A stretch of DNA of 37,915 bases from Bhargavaea cecembensis (GTDB lineage: Bacteria; Bacillota; Bacilli; Bacillales_A; Planococcaceae): NCBI RefSeq assembly GCF_000826125.2, contig NZ_LN651371.1:384808-422722 (forward strand). The letters are read 5' to 3'. Position 1 is the first letter of the stretch, and each line of letters begins with the position of its first letter. Under the pieces are notes generated by a model that saw nothing but the letters and a program-made list of their open reading frames with translations, made no database searches and had not been told where the DNA came from. Positions 1-8,621 of this stretch are shown piece after piece. The position numbers and the translations under genes were made by a program.

Positions 1-154
1 CCCGCCGGTAATACGGAAAGTTGAGCCCCGTTCCCGAGCCGATTTCAAGCACTCGTCCTTCCGCATCCCCGGCAATCTGCCTCCGCATTTTGCAGAAGCT
101 GGCGGCCTCCAGCGGTGTCATCAGATGATCATACAGCCTGGAAAATAAGGTCAT
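1..154 (-). CDS. Class I SAM-dependent methyltransferase, N-terminal fragment
   Basis: This is the first 51 codons of a gene that runs off the left edge. The translation begins MTLFSRLYDHLMTPLE and reaches LEIGSGTGLNFPYY, the glycine-rich motif I that binds S-adenosylmethionine in Rossmann-fold methyltransferases. The ATG at 152-154 is preceded by an AGGAGGA site seven bases upstream, so the start is firm. It lies downstream of the catalase gene on the same strand, separated from it by a hairpin terminator, so it is probably a separate unit. The substrate (small molecule, lipid or quinone-type) cannot be told from this fragment. Confidence 0.8.
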   Translation of the reverse strand, partial: MTLFSRLYDHLMTPLEAASFCKMRRQIAGDAEGRVLEIGSGTGLNFPYYRR

Positions 155-182
155 GCGGCTTCCTCCTCATTTAAAAAGAAAC

Positions 183-215
183 GGGCGGAGGAAAACAAAC
201 CGTCTCCCTCCGCCC
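183..215 (-). terminator. Rho-independent terminator after katA
   Basis: A perfect 9-bp stem (GGGCGGAGG at 183-191 with CCTCCGCCC at 207-215) is followed on the minus strand by GTTTCTTTTTAA. It sits between the catalase stop codon and the methyltransferase start. Confidence 0.75.
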
Positions 216-242
216 ATTTTCATTCATGATTTGCCTTTTCGA

Positions 243-1898
243 TCAGTACCGGTCGGCTTCCCGGCTTTTCTCGACAGCTTCGTCCACCGCTTCGTTCTGT
301 GCGGTCGTGCCGCCTTCGCCGTATTTCGATTTGATGCCGGCTTCCTGGCCCGGAATGCGCTCGTCTGCACCTTCGGCCTCCAGTTCCTTCATCTTGGCCT
401 CGATGCCTTCTTTCACCCTGCGGCCGTAGTCCTCGTCCGCTTTCGTGAAGTGTTCGACCATCGCATCTTGGATCTTCTTATCGCAGATCGCCAGCACGTC
501 GGACAGGTTGCTGATGAGTTCCTCGCGCTCCCAGTCCTCGAAGCTGCGGTACGTTTCGCCGGCCTGGCCGTAATTGTTCGTGCGGTCGATCGGCTCGCTC
601 ATGACATCCGCCGCCTCATAGTGGGGGCGGTACTGAGGGCGCTCTTCCTTGCTCGCCTCATCCAGGCCTCCGAGCATCGACGGCTCGTAGTTGATGTGCG
701 GATTGCCGCCGGCTTCCTCCGGCGTGCGCATGCTCATCATGCCGCGGTGCTGGTTCGTGCGCACTGTCGTCTTCGGTGCGTTCGTCGGCAGCTGGAGATA
801 GTTCGCGCCGATCCGGTAGCGCTGGGTATCAGAGTAAGAGAAGGTCCGGCCCTGAAGCATCTTATCGTCCGAGAAGTCCATCCCGTCGACGAGGACACCG
901 GTGCCGAATGCCGCCTGCTCGATCTGGGAATGGAAGTCCGTCGGGTTCTCGTCCAGGACCATCCGGCCGACCGGCAGCCAAGGGAACTTGTCCTCAGGCC
1001 ACAGTTTCGTGTCATCCAGCGGGTCGAAATCGAGTTCCGGATGATAGCCGTCTTCCATGATCTGGACAAAGAGTTCCCACTCCGGATAATCGCCGCGCTC
1101 GATCGCTTCATACAGATCCTGCGTGGCGTGGGAGTGGTTCTTCGCCTGGATCTCCATCGCCTCTTTCGTCGTCAGGTTGCGGATGCCCTGCTTCGGCTCC
1201 CAGTGGTACTTGACGAGAACCGCTTCGCCTTTGTCGTTCACCCACTTGTACGTGTTGACGCCGGAACCCTGCATATGACGGTAGGTCGCAGGGCGGCCCC
1301 ACGGGGAAAACAGGAAAGTGATCATGTGGATCGCTTCAGGCGAGCGGGAAACGAAATCGAACATGCGGCGGGGATCCGGGACGTTCGACGCGGGATCCGC
1401 CTTGAATGCATGGATCATATCCGGGAATTTCATCGCATCACGGATGAAGAAGATCTTCAGGTTGTTCCCGACGAGGTCCCAGTTCCCGTCTTCCGTATAC
1501 ATCTTCACGGCGAAGCCCCTCGGGTCGCGGTCAGTTTCCGGAACGTCCTTCGAGCCTGCGACGGTGGAGAAACGGACAAGGACCGGCGTCCGTTTGCCCG
1601 CGCCCTGGAACACTTTCGCGCGCGTATACTTCTCGGCAGGTTCGTCGCCCACTTTGCCGTACGTCTCAAAGTAGCCGTACGCTCCGGTTCCCCGTGCGTG
1701 CACGACCCGCTCCGGAACTTCCTCGCGGTCGAAGTGCGACATCTTCTCGATGAAATGGTAGTTCTCCATCATGGCCGGGCCGCGGTCCCCGAGCGTCTTG
1801 ATGTTCTGGTTGTCCGTTACGGGGTGCCCCTGGCGCGTCGTGAGCGTCTCGCGCTCAGCCTGTTCGTTTGAAGCGTTCATTTTCTTCTCTTCCGACAA
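243..1898 (-). CDS. katA: Heme catalase (KatA/KatX type)
   Basis: Monofunctional heme catalase, which converts hydrogen peroxide to water and oxygen. The 551-residue length fits a small-subunit clade enzyme with a charged C-terminal extension of about 50 residues. Visible motifs: the active-site [12 protein letters not shown] (distal His68), DLVGNN (distal Asn145), and the heme-binding [12 protein letters not shown] with proximal Tyr356. The start chosen is TTG at 1896-1898, eight bases after an AGGAGG site; the in-frame ATG at codon 7 is too far from it. The promoter region carries two PerR-like boxes, so peroxide induction is expected. Length and extension also resemble the spore catalase KatX, so the symbol katA rests mainly on the PerR operators. 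It is transcribed alone, with its own terminator. Confidence 0.93.
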   Translation of the reverse strand: MSEEKKMNASNEQAERETLTTRQGHPVTDNQNIKTLGDRGPAMMENYHFIEKMSHFDREEVPERVVHARGTGAYGYFETYGKVGDEPAEKYTRAKVFQGAGKRTPVLVRFSTVAGSKDVPETDRDPRGFAVKMYTEDGNWDLVGNNLKIFFIRDAMKFPDMIHAFKADPASNVPDPRRMFDFVSRSPEAIHMITFLFSPWGRPATYRHMQGSGVNTYKWVNDKGEAVLVKYHWEPKQGIRNLTTKEAMEIQAKNHSHATQDLYEAIERGDYPEWELFVQIMEDGYHPELDFDPLDDTKLWPEDKFPWLPVGRMVLDENPTDFHSQIEQAAFGTGVLVDGMDFSDDKMLQGRTFSYSDTQRYRIGANYLQLPTNAPKTTVRTNQHRGMMSMRTPEEAGGNPHINYEPSMLGGLDEASKEERPQYRPHYEAADVMSEPIDRTNNYGQAGETYRSFEDWEREELISNLSDVLAICDKKIQDAMVEHFTKADEDYGRRVKEGIEAKMKELEAEGADERIPGQEAGIKSKYGEGGTTAQNEAVDEAVEKSREADRY

Positions 1899-1945
1899 AA
1901 TGAAAACCTCCTCATTGATTGTGGATGCCTTTATACTACCTGTTA

Positions 1946-1960
1946 TCTGAATAATTATAA
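1946..1960. promoter_or_regulatory. Second PerR-like box in the katA leader
   Basis: TCTGAATAATTATAA matches the PerR consensus TTATAATnATTATAA at 11 of 14 defined positions, with a perfect right half. It lies 36 bp nearer the catalase start than the first box, inside the expected 5' leader. Confidence 0.5.
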
Positions 1961-1995
1961 AGTATAAAGAACTTCTGTTTGTAATAAGTACTTAA

Positions 1996-2010
1996 CGATA
2001 ATTATTCTAA
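1996..2010. promoter_or_regulatory. PerR box at katA promoter
   Basis: CGATAATTATTCTAA matches 11 of 14 defined positions of the PerR consensus. It lies just downstream of the -10 element, where a bound repressor would block transcription. The same core, AATAATTAT, is found at the equivalent place before ahpC. Confidence 0.65.
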
Positions 2011-2024
2011 ATAACGTTAAACCA

Positions 2025-2053
2025 AGTATAAGAGACCCGAAGCAGAGTTGCAA
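2025..2053 (-). promoter_or_regulatory. Sigma-A promoter of katA
   Basis: On the minus strand, TTGCAA (2048-2053) and TATACT (2025-2030) are separated by exactly 17 bp. Transcription would start near 2017, leaving a leader of about 120 bases that contains both PerR-like boxes. Confidence 0.6.
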
Positions 2054-2121
2054 CTCTTTTGGTTTGCGCATGACTCTGTTTTCCCCGGTCACACATTGTT
2101 TATGCACAGAAAAGCACGGCA

Positions 2122-3111
2122 TCAGGCAAGACGATAATGCCAGACACCGCGCTTCATTGACTTTTCCACTTGCTCCCGCGATTCGAGCCAGTCCAGGTGG
2201 CCGATGATCTCGGACATGACGAGAGGGAATTCGGTCTCATATTTAGGTCCATAATAAGCTCGGGCAATGCCGGCCGGCACGGATTGGCCTTCCCGGATCA
2301 GCTTCAGGATCCGCTCGTCCTTCCGGTCCATTTTCGCGAGCTTTTCTTCCGCAAGACTGCGGTGGTTCCAGATCTCGTTCCGGTGTCCCGGGAAAAGCAC
2401 ATCCGCCTCCGTCCCGGCGATCAAGCCGAGCGATCCTCGCTGCTGGGCGACGGACGGAAGGCGCTGTCCATCACGTCCGGGATCGATGATGGCATTGACC
2501 GACGTACCGTCAAGGATCACGTCTCCGGAGAACAGACGGCGACCGCCCCGGTCCAGGAAGCTGATGCAGTCAGGGGAATGGCCCGGCGTCCCGAGCACTT
2601 CCAGCCCCGCCATGACATCCCCCGCGTGCAGCGGCAAAATCCCGGTGCGGAGTCCGAGGCGGTCCGCGTCACGGATCGTCTCTTCGAGCTTCCTGAACCG
2701 GTCCGCCCCCATCTCCCCGCATCCCATTTCGCTGTAGAGCCTGCGGAAGAATTCCAGCCGCATCTTGAGGAATTCCCGGTCCGCCTTCAATCGCGGAATA
2801 GCCTCGGGATGCGCATGCACGGGGATCTCCTTCTCTTTTAGGATCCGCGGGAGAAGGCCGGCATGGTCCTCATGATGGTGGGTCAGGAGGATCCGGCTGA
2901 TGTCCCTGACCGATGCCCCGATCGACTTCAGTTCGTCCAGAAGACGTTCCCAGCAGGCATCAGAATCGGCCCCGGCATCGATCAGGGTGAGCTGCCCGCC
3001 TTGCTCAATCAAATAAAAGTTGATGGAACCGATCGTTCCGTAGTCGATATCCCAGATGACGGGATGGACGGCTGTAATGGCCGGGCTGCTCGTTTTGTCC
3101 AACTTGTTCAC
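2122..3111 (-). CDS. MBL-fold metallo-hydrolase
   Basis: Metallo-beta-lactamase superfamily hydrolase of about 329 residues. The metal motif THHHEDHAG (HxHxDH type) is clear. Further ligands are GTPGHSPD and FSGDVI, and a later FPGHRNEI is consistent with the last metal His. A C-terminal helical part (about residues 235-329) resembles the extra domain of glyoxalase-II-like or LACTB2-like members. The substrate is unknown. The start is a GTG at 3109-3111 very close to a GGGA site; a TTG at codon 4 is an alternative. It lies 14 bases behind the next upstream gene on the same strand, so the two form an operon. Confidence 0.85.
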   Translation of the reverse strand: MNKLDKTSSPAITAVHPVIWDIDYGTIGSINFYLIEQGGQLTLIDAGADSDACWERLLDELKSIGASVRDISRILLTHHHEDHAGLLPRILKEKEIPVHAHPEAIPRLKADREFLKMRLEFFRRLYSEMGCGEMGADRFRKLEETIRDADRLGLRTGILPLHAGDVMAGLEVLGTPGHSPDCISFLDRGGRRLFSGDVILDGTSVNAIIDPGRDGQRLPSVAQQRGSLGLIAGTEADVLFPGHRNEIWNHRSLAEEKLAKMDRKDERILKLIREGQSVPAGIARAYYGPKYETEFPLVMSEIIGHLDWLESREQVEKSMKRGVWHYRLA

Positions 3112-3125
3112 TTCCCTGTCTTTGA

Positions 3126-3659
3126 TTACTTGTCCCCGCTTGCCCGGATCTGCCCAATGGCGTCCATCGCCTCGAGCACCGAGTCGATGAACGGTCCGAG
3201 CTCATTTATATTTTCTTCGCCGAGTTTCGCATGGAACTTCGCCTCAATCCGGTTCAGCCACACCGGTTCTTCTTGCGGATAAACGAAGCTGAGCGTCTGT
3301 TCCACCCGGATGCCTTCCTCCCATATTCGATTAAGCATTGCTTCGATGCGCTCACATCCGGTGGAGATCCGCTCCATCTTCGCAAAAAACCGGACGGCCA
3401 GCGTGCAGCCCGGATCCGGAACGCTCTTCTCCAGGATTTCGCCGGCAAGTTCCTCCGCTCCCGCCGACAGACAAATCTCCGCCTCAACGTCCGGCTGACC
3501 TGTTCTGATGAAGCGAAGAGACAGGCTCCTCCCGAGAACAGCAAAATCCATCAGGTCGGACCGCCCGGTGATGGAGATGATTTCATCGAGGTTATCCAGA
3601 TCATACAGACGGTTCTCAAATGCGACTTTCAAATTTTCAAACACGGTCGGATCAAACAT
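3126..3659 (-). CDS. Conserved hypothetical protein, cytoplasmic
   Basis: I do not recognise this roughly 177-residue protein. It is acidic and soluble, with no signal peptide or membrane segment, and looks mainly alpha/beta. The N-terminus MFDPTVFENLKVAFENRLYD and the C-terminal helix around FIDSVLEAMDAIGQIR are distinctive. The start chosen is the ATG at 3657-3659, seven bases after GGAGG; a GTG two codons earlier would overlap that site. It is the first gene of a two-gene unit with the MBL hydrolase and is divergent from the 5'-nucleotidase gene. Confidence 0.7.
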   Translation of the reverse strand: MFDPTVFENLKVAFENRLYDLDNLDEIISITGRSDLMDFAVLGRSLSLRFIRTGQPDVEAEICLSAGAEELAGEILEKSVPDPGCTLAVRFFAKMERISTGCERIEAMLNRIWEEGIRVEQTLSFVYPQEEPVWLNRIEAKFHAKLGEENINELGPFIDSVLEAMDAIGQIRASGDK

Positions 3660-3794
3660 GGGCACCCCTCCCCTTCTTCGTTGCCTCTATCCTACTCCAG
3701 CGAGGCACCTCCGTCCATCACCTTTCCACGCCGGGTTAGCCTGGACAATAGGGGGGAAGAGGAAGGATTGAGTGATCCGCCCAGGAGGGATTCC

Positions 3795-5234
3795 ATGAAA
3801 ATCACTTTACTTCAACAAAACGATACGCACGGCGTGCTCTGGGAACACGAGGAAATGTTCTGGCAGGACGGGCAGCCTTCTCTCAGGAAAACAGGCGGCC
3901 TCGCCAGGATCAGCCGATATGTGCAGGACGTCAAGGAAGAAACTCCGCGTGTCCTGTTTTTCGACGGCGGCGATACGTTCCACGGCACGCTGCCGCTCAC
4001 GGACACGGACGGGCAAGCGGCGCTTGATGTGATCGGGGATATGCCGATCGACGGCTTCGTGCCCGGAAACTGGGACTATGCCTACGGCAAGGAGCGGCTG
4101 AAGGACATCGCCTGCCGGCTGCCCGGTCCGATGCTCGCCTGCAACTGTTTCATGAAAGAGACCGGCGAGCCGTACTTCCGGGAATACGCCATTTACGCAT
4201 TCGACGGGATGAAGGTCGGCGTGATCGGACTGACTTACCCGCATGAAGATAAAACGATGCCGCCATCCTTTTCGGAAGGCCTCTCGTTTTCGAACGGCGT
4301 CGAGGAAGTGCGCCGGCTCGTGGGAAAACTGTCCGCCAAGACCGACCTGATCGTGGTCCTCAGCCATATGGGACTGCCGCTTGACGGAAAGCTCGCCGGT
4401 CTTGTCGACGGAATCGACGTCATCTTGTCCGGGCACAGCCATGACCGGGTCCTTGTCCCGGACGTCATCAACGGAACCTATATCATCCAGGCCGGATTCA
4501 GCGCCTCATTCGTCGGCCGGCTGGACTTGGACGTGGAGGACGGCAAGGTGAAAAGCGCCGATTACCGGCTCGTCCATCTTGACGAATCGTTCGAAGAAGA
4601 CCCGGTCATCCGGGAGCGGGTGGACGCAATCCTCGCCAACTACGCAAACGAACGAAATGAAATCGTCGGAGAAACCGGTGTTGTCCTCCACCGGATGGCA
4701 CTGGAAGAGACGCCGATGGACAAGCTGATCACGGACAGCTATATGGACGCTCTGGACGTGGATGCGGCGTTCTCCCACGGCTGGCGGTACGGGCCTCCGA
4801 TGGCGCCGGGCCCGCTTTCCCTGTTCGATTTATTCACGATCATCCCGACCGATCCGGAACTGTTCACGCTCCGGCTGACCGGCCGGGAACTGACGGAATC
4901 CCTGGAGAAGAACCTGCAGCATGTCTTTGCAGCGAATCCGTTCGGACAGCAGGGCGGCTATATCCTCCGGTCGAGCGGCCTCTCGATGACCTACAAACCC
5001 TACAATCCGGAAGGCGGCCGGCGAGCAGGCGTTCAGCACCTTCAGAGACCGCCGGGAGATGAAAGGGATCCATGCGGTCGAAGCCATCCGGAACTACTTG
5101 AAGACCCATGGCCCGTATCCCGGCATCCGGAAAAAACAGATCATCAGTGCTTGAATTCAAAGCGGCACCCCGGCATCAATCCTGCCCGGGTGCCGCTTCT
5201 TTTCGGCCGGATCCTTAAACCGGACGGACCGTGA
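3795..5234 (+). CDS. YunD-like metallophosphatase/5'-nucleotidase, frameshifted C-terminus
   Basis: Two-domain 5'-nucleotidase / 2',3'-cyclic phosphodiesterase family. The N-terminal metallophosphoesterase domain has QNDTHG (Asp10, His12), GGDTFHG, GNWDYAYG, SHMG and SGHSHD, all metal-site motifs. The C-terminal nucleotidase domain starts near residue 290. There is no signal peptide, so it is cytoplasmic like B. subtilis YunD. The ATG at 3795 follows AGGAGG at 3783-3788. After residue 409 the reading frame turns into nonsense and runs to a stop at 5234. The natural C-terminus is in the +1 frame from about 5014 to the TGA at 5152-5154 (AAGEQAFSTFRDRREMKGIH and onward). As read, the last roughly 70 residues are aberrant and the nucleotidase domain is incomplete; it may be a pseudogene. 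Confidence 0.8.
   Translation: MKITLLQQNDTHGVLWEHEEMFWQDGQPSLRKTGGLARISRYVQDVKEETPRVLFFDGGDTFHGTLPLTDTDGQAALDVIGDMPIDGFVPGNWDYAYGKERLKDIACRLPGPMLACNCFMKETGEPYFREYAIYAFDGMKVGVIGLTYPHEDKTMPPSFSEGLSFSNGVEEVRRLVGKLSAKTDLIVVLSHMGLPLDGKLAGLVDGIDVILSGHSHDRVLVPDVINGTYIIQAGFSASFVGRLDLDVEDGKVKSADYRLVHLDESFEEDPVIRERVDAILANYANERNEIVGETGVVLHRMALEETPMDKLITDSYMDALDVDAAFSHGWRYGPPMAPGPLSLFDLFTIIPTDPELFTLRLTGRELTESLEKNLQHVFAANPFGQQGGYILRSSGLSMTYKPYNPEGGRRAGVQHLQRPPGDERDPCGRSHPELLEDPWPVSRHPEKTDHQCLNSKRHPGINPARVPLLFGRILKPDGP
5161..5197. terminator. Bidirectional terminator between nucleotidase and SDR genes
   Basis: AGCGGCACCC (5161-5170) pairs with GGGTGCCGCT (5188-5197), followed by TCTTTT on the plus strand. 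The hairpin begins seven bases after the in-frame TGA at 5152-5154. This supports that stop, not the one at 5234, as the original gene end. Confidence 0.75.
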
Positions 5235-5916
5235 TTTCATTGACGTTCACGTGCGACGGCTGGGAAACCGCATAGACGATCGCCTGGGCGATGTTTTCCG
5301 GATCAAGGATTTTCCGGTCCACGCTCCGCGAACCCATGAGCGGCGTGTCGACCATGCCGGGTGAAATATTCGTCACCCGGACCCCCGTGCGCGCAAGTTC
5401 CTTCTCAAGGCCCATCGAGATCGCACGGACGGCGAACTTCGTCGCGCTGTACACCGTGCTCGTCTTCGTCACTTCGTGTCCTGAAACAGAGTCGATGTTG
5501 ATGATATGGCCGGAACCGCGGTCGATCATCCCCGGCAGGACGGCGTGGATGCCATAGAGGACGCCTTTGATGTTGACGTCGATCATGTTTTCCCACTCGT
5601 CCGTCTTCCCGGAGCGGACCGTTCCCGACAGCATCTGGCCGGCATTATTGACCAGAATGTCGACCGAGCCGTATGCCTCCTTCGCTTTCCGCACCGCCGC
5701 TTCCACACTTTCCCGGTCCGCCATATCCGCCCGCACGGCGATCGCCTCGCCACCGCCGGCGCTGTTGATCTTCTCCTCAAGTTCGGCCAGCCGTTCGGCG
5801 CTGCGGGCGGCCAGGATTACATTCATCCCTTCTTCGGCGAGCCGGATGGCAACCGCCTTTCCGATCCCGCTGCTTGCACCTGTCACGATTGCCGTTTTTC
5901 CCTGTAATTGTGTCAT
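5215..5916 (-). CDS. Short-chain dehydrogenase/reductase (SDR)
   Basis: Classical SDR of 233 residues, an NAD(P)H-dependent oxidoreductase. TGASSGIG (residues 13-20) is the dinucleotide site, NNAG follows in the central sheet, a serine lies in DSVSG, and YSATK carries the catalytic Tyr and Lys. An Arg after the second strand (AARSAERL) favours NADP(H). The closest type is the YdfG-like serine/3-hydroxy-acid dehydrogenase group, but the substrate cannot be assigned. Its ATG overlaps the TGA of the upstream DUF2339 gene by four bases (ATGA), so translation is coupled. Confidence 0.9.
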   Translation of the reverse strand: MTQLQGKTAIVTGASSGIGKAVAIRLAEEGMNVILAARSAERLAELEEKINSAGGGEAIAVRADMADRESVEAAVRKAKEAYGSVDILVNNAGQMLSGTVRSGKTDEWENMIDVNIKGVLYGIHAVLPGMIDRGSGHIINIDSVSGHEVTKTSTVYSATKFAVRAISMGLEKELARTGVRVTNISPGMVDTPLMGSRSVDRKILDPENIAQAIVYAVSQPSHVNVNEITVRPV

Positions 5917-8267
5917 TGGTTTTCCTCCCCTTCATGGTCATTCCCTTTTCCTTTACCCGAATCTTGCTGAAGCGTCCTCGAATAGACGAGGCCCGCGATG
6001 CCGACGAGGATGAAGAGGATCGCTCGGATCATGATGGAGACCGTCGCCATATCGACAATGAACAGCTTCAGGAAGCTGAAGCCGAGCAGCACAAACCCCG
6101 CGATGCGCACCGCTCTCCAGTCCCGGCTTCTTCCGGCCGTGATGGAGAGGAATGCGAACAGGAACAGGAGGAATGTGTGGACAAACAAGGTGGTCTCGCT
6201 CCCCCATCCATGTTCCCGGACACCTGCGAAAAACCATTTGTTCAGCAGCATGAAATAGATCAACTGCAGGACGAAGGCGGCTGCGGGCAGCGGAAGCCGT
6301 TGCCGGACCGGGAAGCGGTCTTTTGCAACCTGGACGAACAAATAGGTGATGCCCGCCGCAAACAGCAGCCCGACTGCCAGGCTGATCCAGTAGCCGCCGC
6401 CTCCCCAGTTGCTCATCGGCAAAGCGAAGAGGACCACGCCGATCAACAGGACTTCAGCCGCTCCGGCAAGGGAGACGAACCGGCCGTTCCTGAACCTTTG
6501 GAGGAAATAACTTCCGAAAGCCGCGGCTCCGAGAATGCCGAGCCTCACATGCCATTCCGGCCCGTACATCAAGCTCGTGTTTTGCATCAGGATGCCCGTC
6601 ATCTTGAAGAAGTAGACCATCACGGCGACCTGGCCGGCGATGAGCGATGCATCGAGATTCTCACGCTTCAACCAGACCGGAGGATGTTGATAGAACGCCG
6701 CGTAGACAATGGCGAACGTCCCGAGGAACATCAGCCAGGCGGCATGCTCCAATGAGAAGAAAACATCGAACGAGCCGAACAGCAACGTAAACATCGCTGT
6801 CATGGCATACAGTACGCCGGAGACTGCGAGCGTCCGGATTGATCCGAAGCGGAGTGCGGCCCAGATGCCGGCCGCTCCGGTGATGAACAGGATCATGAAC
6901 TGCACTGCAGGCTCTTCCAGCCGGAAACTGAGGATGAACACGGCGGCCGCCGCCACCGTGATCGCCGACAGGATATCCTGGAGCGGCGTGTCCTTCAGCA
7001 ATCTTGCATAAACGGCCAGCGCCGCGTAAAGAACGGCCGTCACGCCGTACACAACCTGCATGAGCGGCTCGTCAAACAGCCCGGTCCACATGAGGCCGGC
7101 GGCAAAGTTGACGTACAGCAGCACTTCGGTGAAGACTTGCCGAGGGATGTTCCCTTTTAAATAGAAGAACAGCAGCACCAAGTGCTGGATCAGTGCAGTC
7201 CCCGCGACCAGGTTTTCATGGCCGCCCCGGATGCCGTCCAGCGCCAGATAGGCGAGGAGCGTCAGGTTGAACAAAGCGAACACCACGTAAAACGTCACGC
7301 GGTGATGGCCGCGGACCGACACTCCGAACACGGCCAGGAACAGGAAAAGGATATACGCACAGAACATCAGCGCCGACGCCCCTTCGCCATCCAGCAGGAA
7401 CGGCAGGAGGAAGCCCGCAATGGCGGTGAACACCGTAAGTGTCTCCGAGTCGGTTCTGAGAGCTGCATAAAGACCGGCGGCGACATACCCGACGCCGACC
7501 GCGAATGCCGCGGGGAGCGGCAAAAATCCGTACAGCTGGTTCGCCGCAAATGTCGTCAGGATGCCAAGCGCAACCGTGCCGCCCCAGAGTGTCAGGCCAT
7601 AGCCGCGCCGCGCCCGGCGGACCGAGCGGAAGCCGAGATACCCGAGCAGGATGGAAGCAAGATATCCGAGGACGATGCGGACCCCCGGCGTGATCCATCC
7701 CATGTCAAAACTGACCTTGAGTCCCCACAGCACTCCGAGGAGCAGGATGACCATGAAGACGCGCGGAAGCCAGACGGACAGATGATGCTCAAAGTCGGGC
7801 TCTTTTGCCGGAACACGCGGTGCAGCGGGCCTGCCCGGTGATTTCTCTTCATCGCGCCGCTCGTTGACGGCGGGCGGGCGGCGGACTGTTTCTTCTTTGC
7901 CCTGGGCGAGTCCGAGTCCCGCCAGCATCGCTTCAAGAGAGCGCGGTCCGGCATCCGCTTCACCCGCTTCCGCCCCCGTGGCCTCATCGGCGGCATCAGG
8001 CTCTTTTTCCCTTGAGGTCTCATCCGGGACGTCCCGCGGGATCGGGGCCTCCTCGGCCTCCACGATCCTCGGCATGTCAGGTACAGCCAAGCGGTCCACG
8101 GGTGTTTCCATGAGACCGGGATCCAGCGGCTCCGTTTCAGGGCCTTCTCCTTGGCTGCTTTGAATCTCAGAGGCCGGACGGAGTGCCTGCAATTCTTCCC
8201 GGATCTCTTCCATCTGTTTCTCCAGGCCGTCAATCCTTCCGAGAATCTCCTTCAATTCTTCATTCAC
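5913..8267 (-). CDS. DUF2339 multi-pass membrane protein
   Basis: Very large integral membrane protein (784 residues) of the DUF2339 type. Residues 1-40 form a coiled coil (NEELKEILGRIDGLEKQMEE). A charged, Pro- and Glu-rich linker continues to about residue 165, and roughly 20 or more hydrophobic segments fill the rest. The function of the family is unknown. The GTG at 8265-8267 is chosen because it lies eight bases after an AAGGGGGGA site; an upstream TTG would sit on that site. It is co-transcribed with, and overlaps, the SDR gene. A candidate extended -10 (TGCTATAGT on the minus strand, 8333-8341) lies about 70 bases upstream. Confidence 0.85.
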   Translation of the reverse strand: MNEELKEILGRIDGLEKQMEEIREELQALRPASEIQSSQGEGPETEPLDPGLMETPVDRLAVPDMPRIVEAEEAPIPRDVPDETSREKEPDAADEATGAEAGEADAGPRSLEAMLAGLGLAQGKEETVRRPPAVNERRDEEKSPGRPAAPRVPAKEPDFEHHLSVWLPRVFMVILLLGVLWGLKVSFDMGWITPGVRIVLGYLASILLGYLGFRSVRRARRGYGLTLWGGTVALGILTTFAANQLYGFLPLPAAFAVGVGYVAAGLYAALRTDSETLTVFTAIAGFLLPFLLDGEGASALMFCAYILFLFLAVFGVSVRGHHRVTFYVVFALFNLTLLAYLALDGIRGGHENLVAGTALIQHLVLLFFYLKGNIPRQVFTEVLLYVNFAAGLMWTGLFDEPLMQVVYGVTAVLYAALAVYARLLKDTPLQDILSAITVAAAAVFILSFRLEEPAVQFMILFITGAAGIWAALRFGSIRTLAVSGVLYAMTAMFTLLFGSFDVFFSLEHAAWLMFLGTFAIVYAAFYQHPPVWLKRENLDASLIAGQVAVMVYFFKMTGILMQNTSLMYGPEWHVRLGILGAAAFGSYFLQRFRNGRFVSLAGAAEVLLIGVVLFALPMSNWGGGGYWISLAVGLLFAAGITYLFVQVAKDRFPVRQRLPLPAAAFVLQLIYFMLLNKWFFAGVREHGWGSETTLFVHTFLLFLFAFLSITAGRSRDWRAVRIAGFVLLGFSFLKLFIVDMATVSIMIRAILFILVGIAGLVYSRTLQQDSGKGKGNDHEGEENQ

Positions 8268-8621
8268 GTTCCATATCCCCCCTTGCAAAAGCCGCTCCGA
8301 TGGACGCTTTGAACCTTACCTTCCTGTCTCAAACTATAGCACAGTATGAAACCGGTTTTTCCGGCGGCATGAAAGTTTTTCGCCGAATAGTTAATGAACC
8401 CGGTCCGGAACCCCCGACAGCCGCTCCGCTGTATAAAAAACCCTTCTTTCAAGGCCTTTCGGGATGTTTTCGGGCGAATCCTCCGATTTGCGGTTTTAAA
8501 CGATGCGTTTCAGGAAAGAGTGAAGGAAGGAAGTGGCGGCTTACCGGCTTTCTCACTTCTTCGCAGCAATACATAAGCGCCGGTCATCCGGCGCCTATAC
8601 ATGAAAAAGGAGGCATGCAAA
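8268..8621. other. Divergent intergenic region (354 bp)
   Basis: No convincing gene. On the minus side there is a candidate extended -10 (8333-8341) for the DUF2339 gene. On the plus side a perfect 7-bp hairpin (GCGCCGG 8577-8583, CCGGCGC 8588-8594, TCAT loop) lies just before the ribosome binding site of the next gene and could affect its messenger. A GTTTTA/GGAAAG pair near 8493-8518 resembles sigma-B elements only weakly. Confidence 0.4.

Noticed and set aside
153-1871. A 572-codon open frame antisense to the catalase gene
   Set aside because: Composition is Arg/Val/Leu-rich shadow sequence without motifs; the catalase on the other strand is certain.
2100-2108. Single DnaA box (TTATGCACA)
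   Set aside because: An isolated 9-mer of this kind is expected by chance in a window of this size.
8493-8518. Possible sigma-B promoter before the Tat-exported dehydrogenase genes
   Set aside because: The -10 (GGAAAG) and the -35 (GTTTTA) each deviate from consensus; too weak to list as a feature.
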